Source of the DNA: Trachelipus rathkii
Taxonomy: Eukaryota; Arthropoda; Malacostraca; Isopoda; Trachelipodidae
Length of the DNA stretch: 16,083 bases
Assembly (NCBI GenBank): GCA_015478945.1
Contig: JABUQX010014968.1
Location: 1-16,083, forward strand
Direction of reading: 5' to 3'
A program made the position numbers and the translations under genes. Positions 1 to 10,647 of the stretch are shown in pieces. Each line of letters starts with the position of its first letter. Position 1 is the first letter of the stretch. The notes under the pieces were generated by a model, which worked only from the letters and a program-made list of their open reading frames with translations, was not told where the DNA came from and searched no databases.

Positions 1-933
1 AAAGATAATTTGCTCGAGGCAAAATTCGAAGGCGCTCAAAAGAATTAAGAGAGGGAATCTTCTCCGATTCGGGTGAATCGTTGCGATTGCCGTAAATTTC
101 GAGTCGACGACATAATACGGAGGAAAATAGCGTTTCATCATATTGATTTTAGTCAAAAGTAGCGTATATTTATCTATCCATCCAGATCCGCCTTCGTAGC
201 CGTAATTTTCGTCGTTCATTAAAACCGCTCTATCGGTTTTGAGTACGAGCGACGCGATACACTCCGATTGAGTGAAAAGGGGTTTCTCGGAAAGATTTTT
301 ATTTCGAGAAAATAGTGCGCAGGGCGGCTTTTCGCCAACTGATCCGTTTTTCCACACGCAATATCGGAGCAGAGAGAAAGCTTTTTCGAGATCGCTTTCT
401 TCCGCTAAAGGAGGATTTCCGTTATCTTCGTCGGTTGATATGATAACTTTAGCGCTCGGTAGTCTCAGGTAAGCGTCGTCACCGCTAATCTTTTTAAATT
501 GTGGGGGTAGGTTTCGAAATGTTTCTTGGGCGTTTTCTTCCGTTATGAAAACTTTATAAAATCTAAATTTATCGTCCATTAGGTCTCGAATGTCTCGCTC
601 GAGAAACTCTCTTTGACCCAGTAAACGAAGTAGTTTAGCTTCGGACGTTAAAATTTCTCGAACCGTTTTCTGCGGAATAAAAAACGACGATTTTGACGAC
701 GACGAGGCTGCCGGCTGTCCATTCTCTCGATCGCCAAGATCGATTCCCTCCAGTTTAGCAATTTGGTCGAGAGATATAGCGGTTTCGTTGTTTAATATGC
801 TTAAAGTGGCCGACGATAAAGAATAGTTTTCTTCATCCAGCGTGTATAAATCTTCGGCGTCTTCTTCTTCTTCATCTTCCGCATAATAGCGTCTTCGCTC
901 ATTTTGTAAAAACAGTATTATATTCACCGACAT
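1..933 (-). CDS. unrecognised protein, N-terminal 311 residues (runs off left edge)
   Basis: An uninterrupted minus-strand frame opens with ATG at 933-931 and is still open at base 1, giving 311 codons. The start is fixed by an in-frame TGA at 948-946 just upstream. Residues 20-28 are an acidic run (EDEEEEDAE), followed by a Ser-rich stretch near residues 76-84 and then mixed, apparently globular sequence rich in aromatic and charged residues, with Cys near 190, 203 and 227. I see no signal peptide, no convincing membrane helix and no known catalytic motif. Codon choice (CGA, GAC, TCG, AAA) matches the other intact genes. It is divergent from the broken gene at 1273, with the AAT tract between them. 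I do not recognise the family. Coding status is well supported by length and by composition; function is unknown. Confidence 0.85.
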   Translation of the reverse strand, partial: MSVNIILFLQNERRRYYAEDEEEEDAEDLYTLDEENYSLSSATLSILNNETAISLDQIAKLEGIDLGDRENGQPAASSSSKSSFFIPQKTVREILTSEAKLLRLLGQREFLERDIRDLMDDKFRFYKVFITEENAQETFRNLPPQFKKISGDDAYLRLPSAKVIISTDEDNGNPPLAEESDLEKAFSLLRYCVWKNGSVGEKPPCALFSRNKNLSEKPLFTQSECIASLVLKTDRAVLMNDENYGYEGGSGWIDKYTLLLTKINMMKRYFPPYYVVDSKFTAIATIHPNRRRFPLLILLSAFEFCLEQIIF

Positions 934-953
934 CTTCGTAGATTTTCAAGAAA

Positions 954-1272
<319 letters not shown>

Positions 1273-2260
1273 ATGGCGTCGAATTATTGCGAGAAATGCA
1301 TGGACGTATTCAAAGGCGGAGAAGGAAACTCGTTGCGATTTTTTGAACTAAATATCGCTTGCGCGCTCGATCAGGCTCCACCCGACCCTTTGTATTTTAT
1401 GAATTCTAGCCCCGAGAGTAAATTGATACCTTTGGACCGGAACGTCTCCCCCGACGATCTCTCTTTTAAACTGTTTTCGATAAACTACGAATCCCTGTCC
1501 AAGGGAGAAGGTTACGATAAATATTACGTAAAACCTTTCGAATCTAAAAAGAAGACGACGACGCTTTGGTCGAGAGGAATTCAAAATTTTTTATAACGGA
1601 GAGTGCGAACGCCTGATTTCTTCTGATCCCGGTAACCCCACCACCGATTGCGTCGAGGCGTGTAAAAACGCCGAAACCTTCGACGCGATTATGAAAAAAG
1701 GCGACACGTTTTGTTTTCCTTTAAAATCGTCTTGCTTCGTAATCAGACCGACGATTAAACAACCGGAGACCAAATCGTTGACCACGTATTCGGTTTTACT
1801 ATTGTGTAATTTAGCTGACGACGAAGGAGCGGAAGAAAAAGGATTAGGGGGAGTCGACGCAAAAGGACGACGTTCACGCCGCTGCATCGTAAAAACGAAC
1901 GACAATGACACGATGTGCTCGGAATTGAAATTTATAGAGAACGAGGACTGTCACGAGGACTACGGAACTGATAAAATATTGATAGAGTACTTGAAAAGTT
2001 TGAATTCTACGGATATTTTCTCTTTTTACGAATCTTTTTCAACTTCTTCTTGTTCCAAGCCCGAGAACCGGTTGACTCCTTCCACGTCGTCATCTTTTTG
2101 GAATATCGGCGGCAAAAAAAATAATTATTCCGTGTTGCTATTGATGTTTCTCTAATTCAACTTTAAAAACATATCGATCGACCTGAGTATTTGTTTTGAC
2201 GACGGATTTTTAAAACAGATAGTAGTATTCGCACGGAATTTTTTTAAGGACAGATCTTAA
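1273..2260 (+). pseudogene. unrecognised gene broken by a frameshift and an in-frame stop
   Basis: The first block starts at ATG 1273 (begins MASNYCEKC) and stops at 1594-1596. A second block in the next frame is open from 1532 onward and continues with matching codon style, so the frame changes somewhere in 1532-1593, probably near the AAG/ACG triplet run at about 1548-1562. The second block hits TAA at 2153-2155. The same frame then stays open for 34 more coding-like codons to TAA at 2258-2260, and that stop overlaps an AATAAA signal, the arrangement expected at a genuine 3' end. The original product would be roughly 330 residues with several scattered Cys. I do not recognise it and see no membrane segment. 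Sequencing or assembly error is an alternative to true decay, especially for the shift. A programmed frameshift is unlikely, given the additional stop. Confidence 0.7.
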
Positions 2261-2264
2261 TAAA
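2259..2264 (+). terminator. poly(A) signal overlapping the stop
   Basis: AATAAA begins on the second base of the TAA at 2258-2260. This tight overlap is common in compact insect and crustacean DNA viruses. It supports 2260, not 2155, as the ancestral end of the preceding gene. Confidence 0.6.
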
Positions 2265-2398
2265 GCTCTTCCTCCATTGTTTTTTTCATTTGAATTCGAT
2301 CTACGTTATATTATCGTTTTATAATCTCCATTAATAATAAATTTGTTATTAAATTATTATTTTTTTAAAATTAAATCACAAAAAAAATAGATCGTAGA

Positions 2399-2716
2399 GT
2401 GCAAGGTATTCCCATAATTTGTAGGTCACAGTTTCATTTTTCTTATAAGTGCCCGAGGAAGCTTAAGAATCAGGATATATATGATGGGAACCTAGATAGT
2501 GAGAAAAAGAGCACTGTGAGAGAATATGAGAAACCAATGTATAAGGATGAAGGAAGTGAGAAAAGGGTCTATAATAATAATTACGTTTCTGGAAGGGTCC
2601 GAAAAATCATATTGAAGCCGCTGATTAATTATCGATCGAACCATTTACTATATCTCGTTCGGTTTGAAACATCGATATATAAAAAAGCGAGCGATAATAA
2701 ATTTTTTTTTGGTTAA
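2399..2716 (+). pseudogene. possible retroelement Gag zinc-knuckle remnant
   Basis: The open stretch has no ATG start (it would begin at GTG), so it is unlikely to be a gene as it stands. Near its start it reads ICRSQFHFSYKCPRK, which contains C-x4-H-x4-C, the last three ligands of a CCHC knuckle. The expected first Cys is absent. A Lys/Glu-rich segment follows. Codons and dinucleotides at about 2399-2590 (GAGAAAAAG, AGTGAGAAA, few CpG) differ from the CGA-rich flanking genes and look foreign. A degenerate retrotransposon Gag fragment is my reading; a chance open frame is the main alternative. The rest of the 2261-2786 spacer is AT-rich, with nothing else I can name. Confidence 0.25.
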
Positions 2717-2786
2717 ATTTTTTTTAACGCAAACCAAAACCAATTATTTTTTCTTAAGAGGCATTAAAAAAAATTAAAGCGCCTTA

Positions 2787-6017
<3,231 letters not shown>

Positions 6018-6337
6018 TTAGCGGTAATCCATGCCGAAAACCGAAATACGAAGATTCTTCTCCCTAGTACGACGAAACGTTAATTACGTTTCTAAAATGT
6101 TTTTCCTTCAAGGGAATATAATATCAAATTATAATTGTTATTGGTAATTACATCGGAATAATTGGGACGACGGTAGTGACGAGCGTTTCCTAAAATATTA
6201 AGGGGTGCGATATTTCCTGCCGTTTGAGGTTGAAGTGGCTAGTTTTTAAAAAATAATGATATAACGTAAAAACGTTGAATCAAACGTCGGTGTCGGATCA
6301 CGTGACAATGGATATGTGTTTCGTGAGATGATGGAAT
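6018..6337. other. intergenic spacer, no gene seen
   Basis: About 320 bp between two same-strand genes. I find no AATAAA for the upstream gene and no convincing TATA box for the downstream one. A short inverted repeat AACGTAAAAACGTT lies at about 6263-6276. Near the 3' side there are short out-of-frame ATGs (6308, 6314). Confidence 0.6.
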
Positions 6338-6940
6338 ATGTTAGATACAAGCTCCGAGTCGCCGCTGCGCGCGCGCGCGATAAAAGGAGGAGACGACGAA
6401 GGAGAGGGCGCGGAGAAGGATATTATCTTAAATCTAAATCTTCAACGGTTTCCTGTATACTCCGTAATACCTCTAACACCTCATTTGTCTCGCGGTTTCG
6501 CGTACGTTAGACAATCCGAAATTTTCGATTCCAATCCGACATTTTTAATAAAAAGCGAAACCGCGGTTGATATTCCGAAATGGGAGCTCGTTAAGGTAGG
6601 GCGAAGAGTTGGGATCTTCTCCTCCTCCTCGTCCTCGGATCGATACGAGCTTATCGAATCCACCCCGGTCGACCTGCGTTTAAACTCTAAAAAAGACGAG
6701 GAGAAAAACCCGATGCGCAGTTACGGAATCGAAACGAAAACGTTACGCTACCTCGACGACGAATTCGAAGATGTTAAATTCCTGCTAATGAGCGAGGTCG
6801 AAATGATTCATTATTTCAAGGCTAGCGAAAACGAAGACAAGGAAGCGATGTTACAATCTTATTTGAGAAATAGAAAATTATCAAATCGTAAATGTTTTAT
6901 TGAGAAGAATGTAATGCGTCCGTATTTATTGAATCCTTAG
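6338..6940 (+). CDS. unrecognised protein, 200 aa
   Basis: Start ATG at 6338 is the first in this frame after a TGA at 6329-6331. The product begins MLDTSSESP, has an acidic segment (GGDDEGEGAEKD, about residues 17-28) and a Ser run (about 94-99), and otherwise looks globular with alternating charged and hydrophobic residues. A basic region lies near the C-terminus (YLRNRKLSNRK). There is no membrane helix, no signal peptide and no known motif. The 5' 60 bp are GC-rich (GCGCGCGCG at about 6367-6377) and read openly in another frame too, so the exact N-terminus carries some doubt. An AATAAA lies 1 bp after the stop. The gene precedes the PIF-like gene on the same strand by 76 bp. Function unknown. 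Confidence 0.75.
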   Translation: MLDTSSESPLRARAIKGGDDEGEGAEKDIILNLNLQRFPVYSVIPLTPHLSRGFAYVRQSEIFDSNPTFLIKSETAVDIPKWELVKVGRRVGIFSSSSSSDRYELIESTPVDLRLNSKKDEEKNPMRSYGIETKTLRYLDDEFEDVKFLLMSEVEMIHYFKASENEDKEAMLQSYLRNRKLSNRKCFIEKNVMRPYLLNP

Positions 6941-6941
6941 T

Positions 6942-6947
6942 AATAAA
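6942..6947 (+). terminator. poly(A) signal
   Basis: AATAAA one base after the TAG at 6938-6940, repeating the stop-adjacent arrangement seen for other genes here. Confidence 0.6.
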
Positions 6948-6993
6948 TAATATAATACTAACTACTAATAATTGTAAATTTTATATTTTAATA

Positions 6994-7012
6994 ATATATA
7001 TATATATATATA
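6994..7012. repeat. (TA)n tract directly upstream of the PIF-like gene
   Basis: About nine AT units end 4 bp before the ATG at 7017. The tract could serve as a TATA-like element, though it is far too close to the ATG for a normal TATA-to-start distance. It could also mark a microsatellite that replaced upstream coding sequence. Confidence 0.85.
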
Positions 7013-7016
7013 ACGT

Positions 7017-8369
7017 ATGGCGCTCTCCTCTTCCATTTTATCCTTTAATTGCGACAAAAATATCGTTCCTTGTACGACGAGTCCCGAGTGCAAGATTTTA
7101 TGTCAACGAGCGTCGGACATCGGCAGAATTAACGAGGTTAGTTTTTTCATCTGCGAAAATAGGTCGTGCGCGAGAATAGGGATCCCCGAAAATATAAGCG
7201 ATTTAGCCCTTGAAGACTTGAAAAAGTTTCGATCCTCTAATTACAGCAACCTCGACGATTTTGAGGCCAACTACGTAAAAAGGCACTCGGATGATTTTGT
7301 GTTGAAAAGGTCCTTATATTATATGGAATTAATGGAGAATTTTATCGACGGCGGCAACAACGACATTTTTTCTTTTTTGAATCTAAATCCTCCAGACGAC
7401 GACGACGACGACGACGATTCGATTAACATTTCTTCTACAGCTACTCCATCGATCGTCGAAATTGAAGGGCGTGAAGATAGGAAAAGGTTAGGAGACGATG
7501 ACGAGGACGAAATTCGAAAATGGCGCGGCGAAACTTTGGAAAACGAGGCCGAAACGGTGGTCTTTAATAAGGAACGCGATATTGGAGATAAAAGGGCAAA
7601 ATATAAGACGCTGGTTTTCTCTCGTATTAAACAATTTCACGGAATCTCCCCAGCCGCGTCCTCTAAAGGGGACGACGAGTATTCTTCGAAAATAATCGAC
7701 GATGAAGATAATAGTAATGATTCTCTCTTTCGAGAAATAAACGACGCGACTCACAACCGGAGATACGCGGAAAAGCTCGTCGTTCAATCCAAATCGGGTG
7801 ACGTAAGAGGTGCGGTGTCGTCATCGCCGTCACCGGATTCTTTTCGATTTTTATGCAACGAAGAAATGGGTGCCGGATTCGAAATAACGCGTTTCTACTC
7901 TCCCCAAGACGACGAGCGCTACGAAATTCCGATCTGCTTATGCCTCCATCCGGACAAATTGTTCGGCCCGGCATGCAAATGGCGAAGTAATTTCGACGTC
8001 ACCGATTACGACCACTGGGAAAAGAGCGGCGGGAAAATGGTCCCGCTTCGAGATAATATAGACGACTACAACAAAGCTTTAGACTTTTGCAGGAAAAAAA
8101 GTGCGAATTTGGTTACGCATTTCGACTCTTTTCATAATACCTATTTCTGCAAGCCCAAGGCCGAGCGCATTCAGGAAATATTTACGAATAGCAGCGAAGG
8201 CAATACCCCGAGCATCCTCGAATCGCAATTATTAACATCGTTTAACGACGTTGGCCGCGACGAAGGAGAAGGAGAAGACGAGGATGACGCTCCGAGGCTG
8301 AGACTCAATATTTTTGAATATAGTTTAACCGATATTTTATTTAATACTCCTACGAGTATGAATAGGTAA
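7017..8369 (+). CDS. Cys-rich protein with PIF-like cysteine pattern, 450 aa
   Basis: The N-terminus has Cys at 12, 19, 25, 29, 46 and 51, giving C-x6-PC-x5-C-x3-C-x16-C-x4-C. After an acidic, low-complexity middle (Asp run about 127-134; residues 150-250 charged), a second Cys cluster follows at 280, 307, 309, 320, 358 and 378, including CLCLHPDKLFGPAC. From memory of the PIF-1/2/3 families, an N-terminal PC-x-C-x-C set and a later C-x-C..P....G..C element are shared hallmarks; PIFs are envelope proteins needed for oral infection. This assignment is inference from spacing only. Odd points: PIFs normally begin with a membrane anchor, which is missing here (an in-frame TAA lies at 7011-7013), and the acidic insert is unusual. 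It could instead be another disulfide or zinc-binding protein. The ATG is the first possible start. Confidence 0.85.
   Translation: MALSSSILSFNCDKNIVPCTTSPECKILCQRASDIGRINEVSFFICENRSCARIGIPENISDLALEDLKKFRSSNYSNLDDFEANYVKRHSDDFVLKRSLYYMELMENFIDGGNNDIFSFLNLNPPDDDDDDDDSINISSTATPSIVEIEGREDRKRLGDDDEDEIRKWRGETLENEAETVVFNKERDIGDKRAKYKTLVFSRIKQFHGISPAASSKGDDEYSSKIIDDEDNSNDSLFREINDATHNRRYAEKLVVQSKSGDVRGAVSSSPSPDSFRFLCNEEMGAGFEITRFYSPQDDERYEIPICLCLHPDKLFGPACKWRSNFDVTDYDHWEKSGGKMVPLRDNIDDYNKALDFCRKKSANLVTHFDSFHNTYFCKPKAERIQEIFTNSSEGNTPSILESQLLTSFNDVGRDEGEGEDEDDAPRLRLNIFEYSLTDILFNTPTSMNR
8336..8341 (-). terminator. minus-strand poly(A) signal overlapping the stop
   Basis: TTTATT on the plus strand reads AATAAA on the minus strand and shares bases with the TAA stop (8339-8337) of the 197-aa gene. 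It lies within the 3' end of the convergent plus-strand CDS. I saw no other minus-strand AATAAA between here and 8977, so it may serve both minus-strand genes. Confidence 0.55.
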
Positions 8370-8930
8370 ATGACGCGAATAAAGATTCTCGATTATTTCT
8401 ACTCTTTCTTTTAGTTCCTTAATAATTAGCGAAAACAGGTATAATTCGTCTCCGGTTTTTGTAAGGTAATCGCTCAAAATTTTCCTAACCCTTTCTTCGG
8501 GACAGTTCGCGTTTTGCGAGAGACGATTATTCGTCGTTCTTTTACTATTATCATTATTTTCACTTTCTAATTTGTAATATTCGTCCAAATAATACAATTC
8601 GAGGGAATCGTAGTCCCCAGGGGTGATATTCTTTCGCCTCGAATTATTTTTCTCTCTCCTCTTGGTGAATACGGAATTAGCGTTCTGAAACGCTCGTTTA
8701 GTCGTTTCGTGAATGCAGGCCGAAAAATAAATTAAACGACTTAAATCGATTCCATAGAAATCGTCGTCGTCGCTGCTCCTGGTACCGTTTTCGTTCCCGA
8801 GATCGACGAATAAGGAGCGGTAGAGTGTTAAAATAGTTCCGTAATTTATAAGCGAATAGTTGAAAAACTCGGAGGCGTAACTGACTAATCGATTATATTC
8901 GATCATCGACTCTAGTAACGCCGAATCCAT
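8337..8930 (-). CDS. unrecognised protein, 197 aa
   Basis: The frame starts MDSALLESM and is uninterrupted. The first half is likely helical (SLINYGTILTLYRSLFV near 26-42). Residues around 94-100 are basic (RREKNNSRRK), and the C-terminal third looks helical and charged (LFSLIIKELKERVEIIENL). There is only a single obvious Asp run (SSDDDD about 52-57). There is no signal peptide or clear membrane span. The last 33 bp overlap the end of the PIF-like CDS tail to tail. The start lies 46 bp downstream of the end of the other minus-strand gene, so the two could share a transcript. I do not recognise the family. Confidence 0.8.
   Translation of the reverse strand: MDSALLESMIEYNRLVSYASEFFNYSLINYGTILTLYRSLFVDLGNENGTRSSDDDDFYGIDLSRLIYFSACIHETTKRAFQNANSVFTKRREKNNSRRKNITPGDYDSLELYYLDEYYKLESENNDNSKRTTNNRLSQNANCPEERVRKILSDYLTKTGDELYLFSLIIKELKERVEIIENLYSRHLPIHTRRSIK
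8378..8383 (+). terminator. poly(A) signal for the PIF-like gene
   Basis: AATAAA 9 bp after the stop at 8367-8369. It lies inside the coding sequence of the convergent minus-strand gene. Confidence 0.55.
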
Positions 8931-8976
8931 GACGACTTTGACGGAGGGAGGCAGCGCGAATATCTATCGCGGTCGC

Positions 8977-10086
8977 TTAAAAAAAAGTTTTATACCTCAC
9001 CGAATTGTATATCGTCCCGGAAATATTCTTCAATGATTTGATAGGAAAATTATCTTTCAGAAATAGCAAAATCGCCGGCAACCTTAATTTCGGCGAAATC
9101 GGGTATTCGTTGGAATCACAAAATTTAAATATAAGGTCCGAATCGGGATCTAAATTGACACGAGATTTAGATCTATCGAGGAGAGTAACGGACCTATTAT
9201 TCGCTTTAAAATTTCTTCTTTTTTTCGAGAGGTCGAAGCTAACTATTTTCGGTCTAATTACGCGATTTACGTATTTTTCGATGACGTTATCACCAGCGGC
9301 CGCATCCGCCGAGTCTATTCCTTTGTAGCAAACTAGTTCGTTACAGTACTGGATCGGAATATAAATTTCTTCGATTTCCAAACGCGGAACCTTGTATCGG
9401 TGCGATCGGGAAATAAAATTCTCGTACACTGATAAAAAGAGAAAACAATCGGAAAATGTTTCGAATTTAAAAAATACGTTAAGAGCGTGAAAAATCGGCA
9501 CGTCGCTTAGGTAAGTCTCGTCGTGGTATTCCTCTCCCTCTCCTCCGTATTCGAAAAGATCGGTAAAAAGGTTCAACGCGTTAAATTTCATTTCTTTAGA
9601 TAAATACTGATATAAAGATTTGCAGACTTTCATTAGACTCATGGAATTTGAAAAATTTATGACGTCCCGACATTTCCTTTTTCTTTTCGAGCCTCTTCGC
9701 CTTTCCGCAAACCTATTTTCCGAGTCATCGTCGTCGCTGTAGTCGTCGCTATTATCGTTGTGACTGTCGTAACGACCGCAACCCACCACGTAGTCGCTGC
9801 CGCCACCGTCGCATCTTTCTCGAAGAATGGTCCTCGAAAGAGCGTAACAGGTTTTGGAAGAACGGCAAGTAACGTCAGTTAAAAGTATCATCCCGCTCGG
9901 ATATAGTTTAACGAATATTTTTCGCGATGGCGTCAGGGGGTTTATTTTTCTTATCAACCATCCCTCTTGTTTCGAAAGCAATTTCTTCTCGCCGCGTTCC
10001 TTTATGGCGCTAATAAATTGGTAATAACTATTATTATTGTTGTCATCGATCTTGGTCAATGGGAAATAATCGCGTTCGTCGAACAT
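8977..10086 (-). CDS. unrecognised protein, 369 aa, with acidic and NLS-like segments
   Basis: The frame begins MFDERDYFPL and is open throughout. Residues 1-100 look globular, with Cys at 74, 80 and 92. An acidic patch (SDDYSDDDDSE, 113-123) is followed at once by a basic cluster (RRRGSKRKRKCR, 129-140) resembling a nuclear localisation signal. The remainder is mixed alpha/beta-looking sequence with scattered Cys and no catalytic motif I know. The stop falls in a poly-T/A run (KTFF then TAA, plus-strand 8977-8985), so the exact end depends on homopolymer length; a different count would extend the frame toward the next gene. No AATAAA of its own was seen. Its ATG is 33 bp from the ATG of the divergent gene at 10120. 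A nuclear role is inference only. Confidence 0.85.
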   Translation of the reverse strand: MFDERDYFPLTKIDDNNNNSYYQFISAIKERGEKKLLSKQEGWLIRKINPLTPSRKIFVKLYPSGMILLTDVTCRSSKTCYALSRTILRERCDGGGSDYVVGCGRYDSHNDNSDDYSDDDDSENRFAERRRGSKRKRKCRDVINFSNSMSLMKVCKSLYQYLSKEMKFNALNLFTDLFEYGGEGEEYHDETYLSDVPIFHALNVFFKFETFSDCFLFLSVYENFISRSHRYKVPRLEIEEIYIPIQYCNELVCYKGIDSADAAAGDNVIEKYVNRVIRPKIVSFDLSKKRRNFKANNRSVTLLDRSKSRVNLDPDSDLIFKFCDSNEYPISPKLRLPAILLFLKDNFPIKSLKNISGTIYNSVRYKTFF

Positions 10087-10119
10087 TTTTTTTAACGATT
10101 ATGATAAATCTTATTTAGA
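10087..10119. promoter_or_regulatory. 33-bp divergent start-to-start spacer
   Basis: Only 33 AT-rich bases separate the ATGs of the 369-aa (minus) and 87-aa (plus) genes. There is no recognisable TATA box. Promoter elements for each gene must therefore lie inside this spacer or within the opposite coding sequence. Confidence 0.4.
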
Positions 10120-10383
10120 ATGAATTTCAAAAATATAATTGATTTATTTCTTTTGCGAAATGTCTTTCCGAAATCTGAAGAGTTCAAAATGAGAGATTCG
10201 CAATATTATAACGTTTTCTTCTACGACAACGACAACACTACGTCGATGCCGTTGCCCTTCGCGTCCGAAGAAAGAACTCCTGTCGTTAAAATCCTCGTAG
10301 CCGTGACGCCCCCATCGAGGGAGAGAAAAAAGTATTTTATCGAAAATGACGAAATCGATATTTTAAAAAATGTTTTCAGCTAG
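10120..10383 (+). CDS. small unrecognised protein, 87 aa
   Basis: ATG at 10120 opens MNFKNIIDLFLLRNVF, a short amphipathic or hydrophobic stretch interrupted by charges, so not a clear membrane anchor. The middle includes YYNVFFYDNDNTTS and the tail is ERKKYFIENDEIDILKNVF. Codon style agrees with its neighbours, and the frame fills the gap between two well-supported loci. The nearest downstream AATAAA is at 10578-10583, which would give a roughly 190-nt 3' UTR containing the palindromes described below. No family recognised. The short length leaves some chance that it is not a gene. Confidence 0.55.
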   Translation: MNFKNIIDLFLLRNVFPKSEEFKMRDSQYYNVFFYDNDNTTSMPLPFASEERTPVVKILVAVTPPSRERKKYFIENDEIDILKNVFS

Positions 10384-10452
10384 GTCTTCACGCGCCCTAT
10401 TTTATTCTCTCTCTTTCAATCTATTAATATATCAATATAGGTCTGCGAAATT

Positions 10453-10488
10453 ACGCGAGTACGTATATACGTAGGAATGTACTCGCGT
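10453..10488. promoter_or_regulatory. nested palindrome upstream of the Lys-rich gene
   Basis: Perfect 10-bp inverted arms ACGCGAGTAC (10453-10462) and GTACTCGCGT (10479-10488) flank 16 bp. Within them lies a perfect 12-bp palindrome ACGTATATACGT (10461-10472). It sits about 110 bp upstream of the TATA box. It could be a binding site for a dimeric factor or a cruciform/hairpin; function unknown. Confidence 0.75.
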
Positions 10489-10515
10489 GCGAGTGTGAGA
10501 GAAATTATTCGCGCG

Positions 10516-10529
10516 CCTAAGCGCTTAGG
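10516..10529. promoter_or_regulatory. 14-bp perfect palindrome CCTAAGCGCTTAGG
   Basis: Self-complementary over 14 bp, preceded by GCGCG, and 27 bp beyond the first palindrome. Together they form a GC-rich island in an AT-rich spacer, upstream of the best promoter in the window. Confidence 0.75.
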
Positions 10530-10599
10530 TAAGCATTTTTTATGAATATTCTAAATTTTTATGAAGAAAAAAGTTTGAATAAACACTCTCCCCGCTGCC

Positions 10600-10635
10600 T
10601 ATAAAAAGGAGGTAGGTTCGATCGAGCTTATCACA
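10600..10635 (+). promoter_or_regulatory. TATA box and TCA initiator
   Basis: TATAAAAAGG starts at 10600, and TCACAC, a good arthropod initiator (TCA with A as +1), lies at 10631, about 31 bp downstream, which is the canonical spacing. The leader would be only about 15 nt before ATG 10648. This is the clearest RNA polymerase II core promoter in the window. The 10-mer GCCTATAAAA recurs at 13959 and 14569. Confidence 0.75.
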
Positions 10636-10647
10636 CTCGCTCGCCTC

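Noticed and set aside
1532..1596. Programmed ribosomal frameshift joining the two blocks
   Set aside because: I see no convincing slippery heptamer with a downstream structure, and a further in-frame stop at 2153 points to decay or error.
6316..6510. 64-aa Arg-rich plus-strand frame overlapping the 200-aa gene
   Set aside because: Its composition reflects GC-rich repeats read out of frame; the 200-aa frame is longer, matches local codon style and ends at a stop-adjacent AATAAA.
8977..9000. C-terminal extension of the 369-aa gene by slippage in the poly-T run
   Set aside because: One alternative frame does run into the next gene's start region, but nothing in its sequence supports it over the plain TAA stop.
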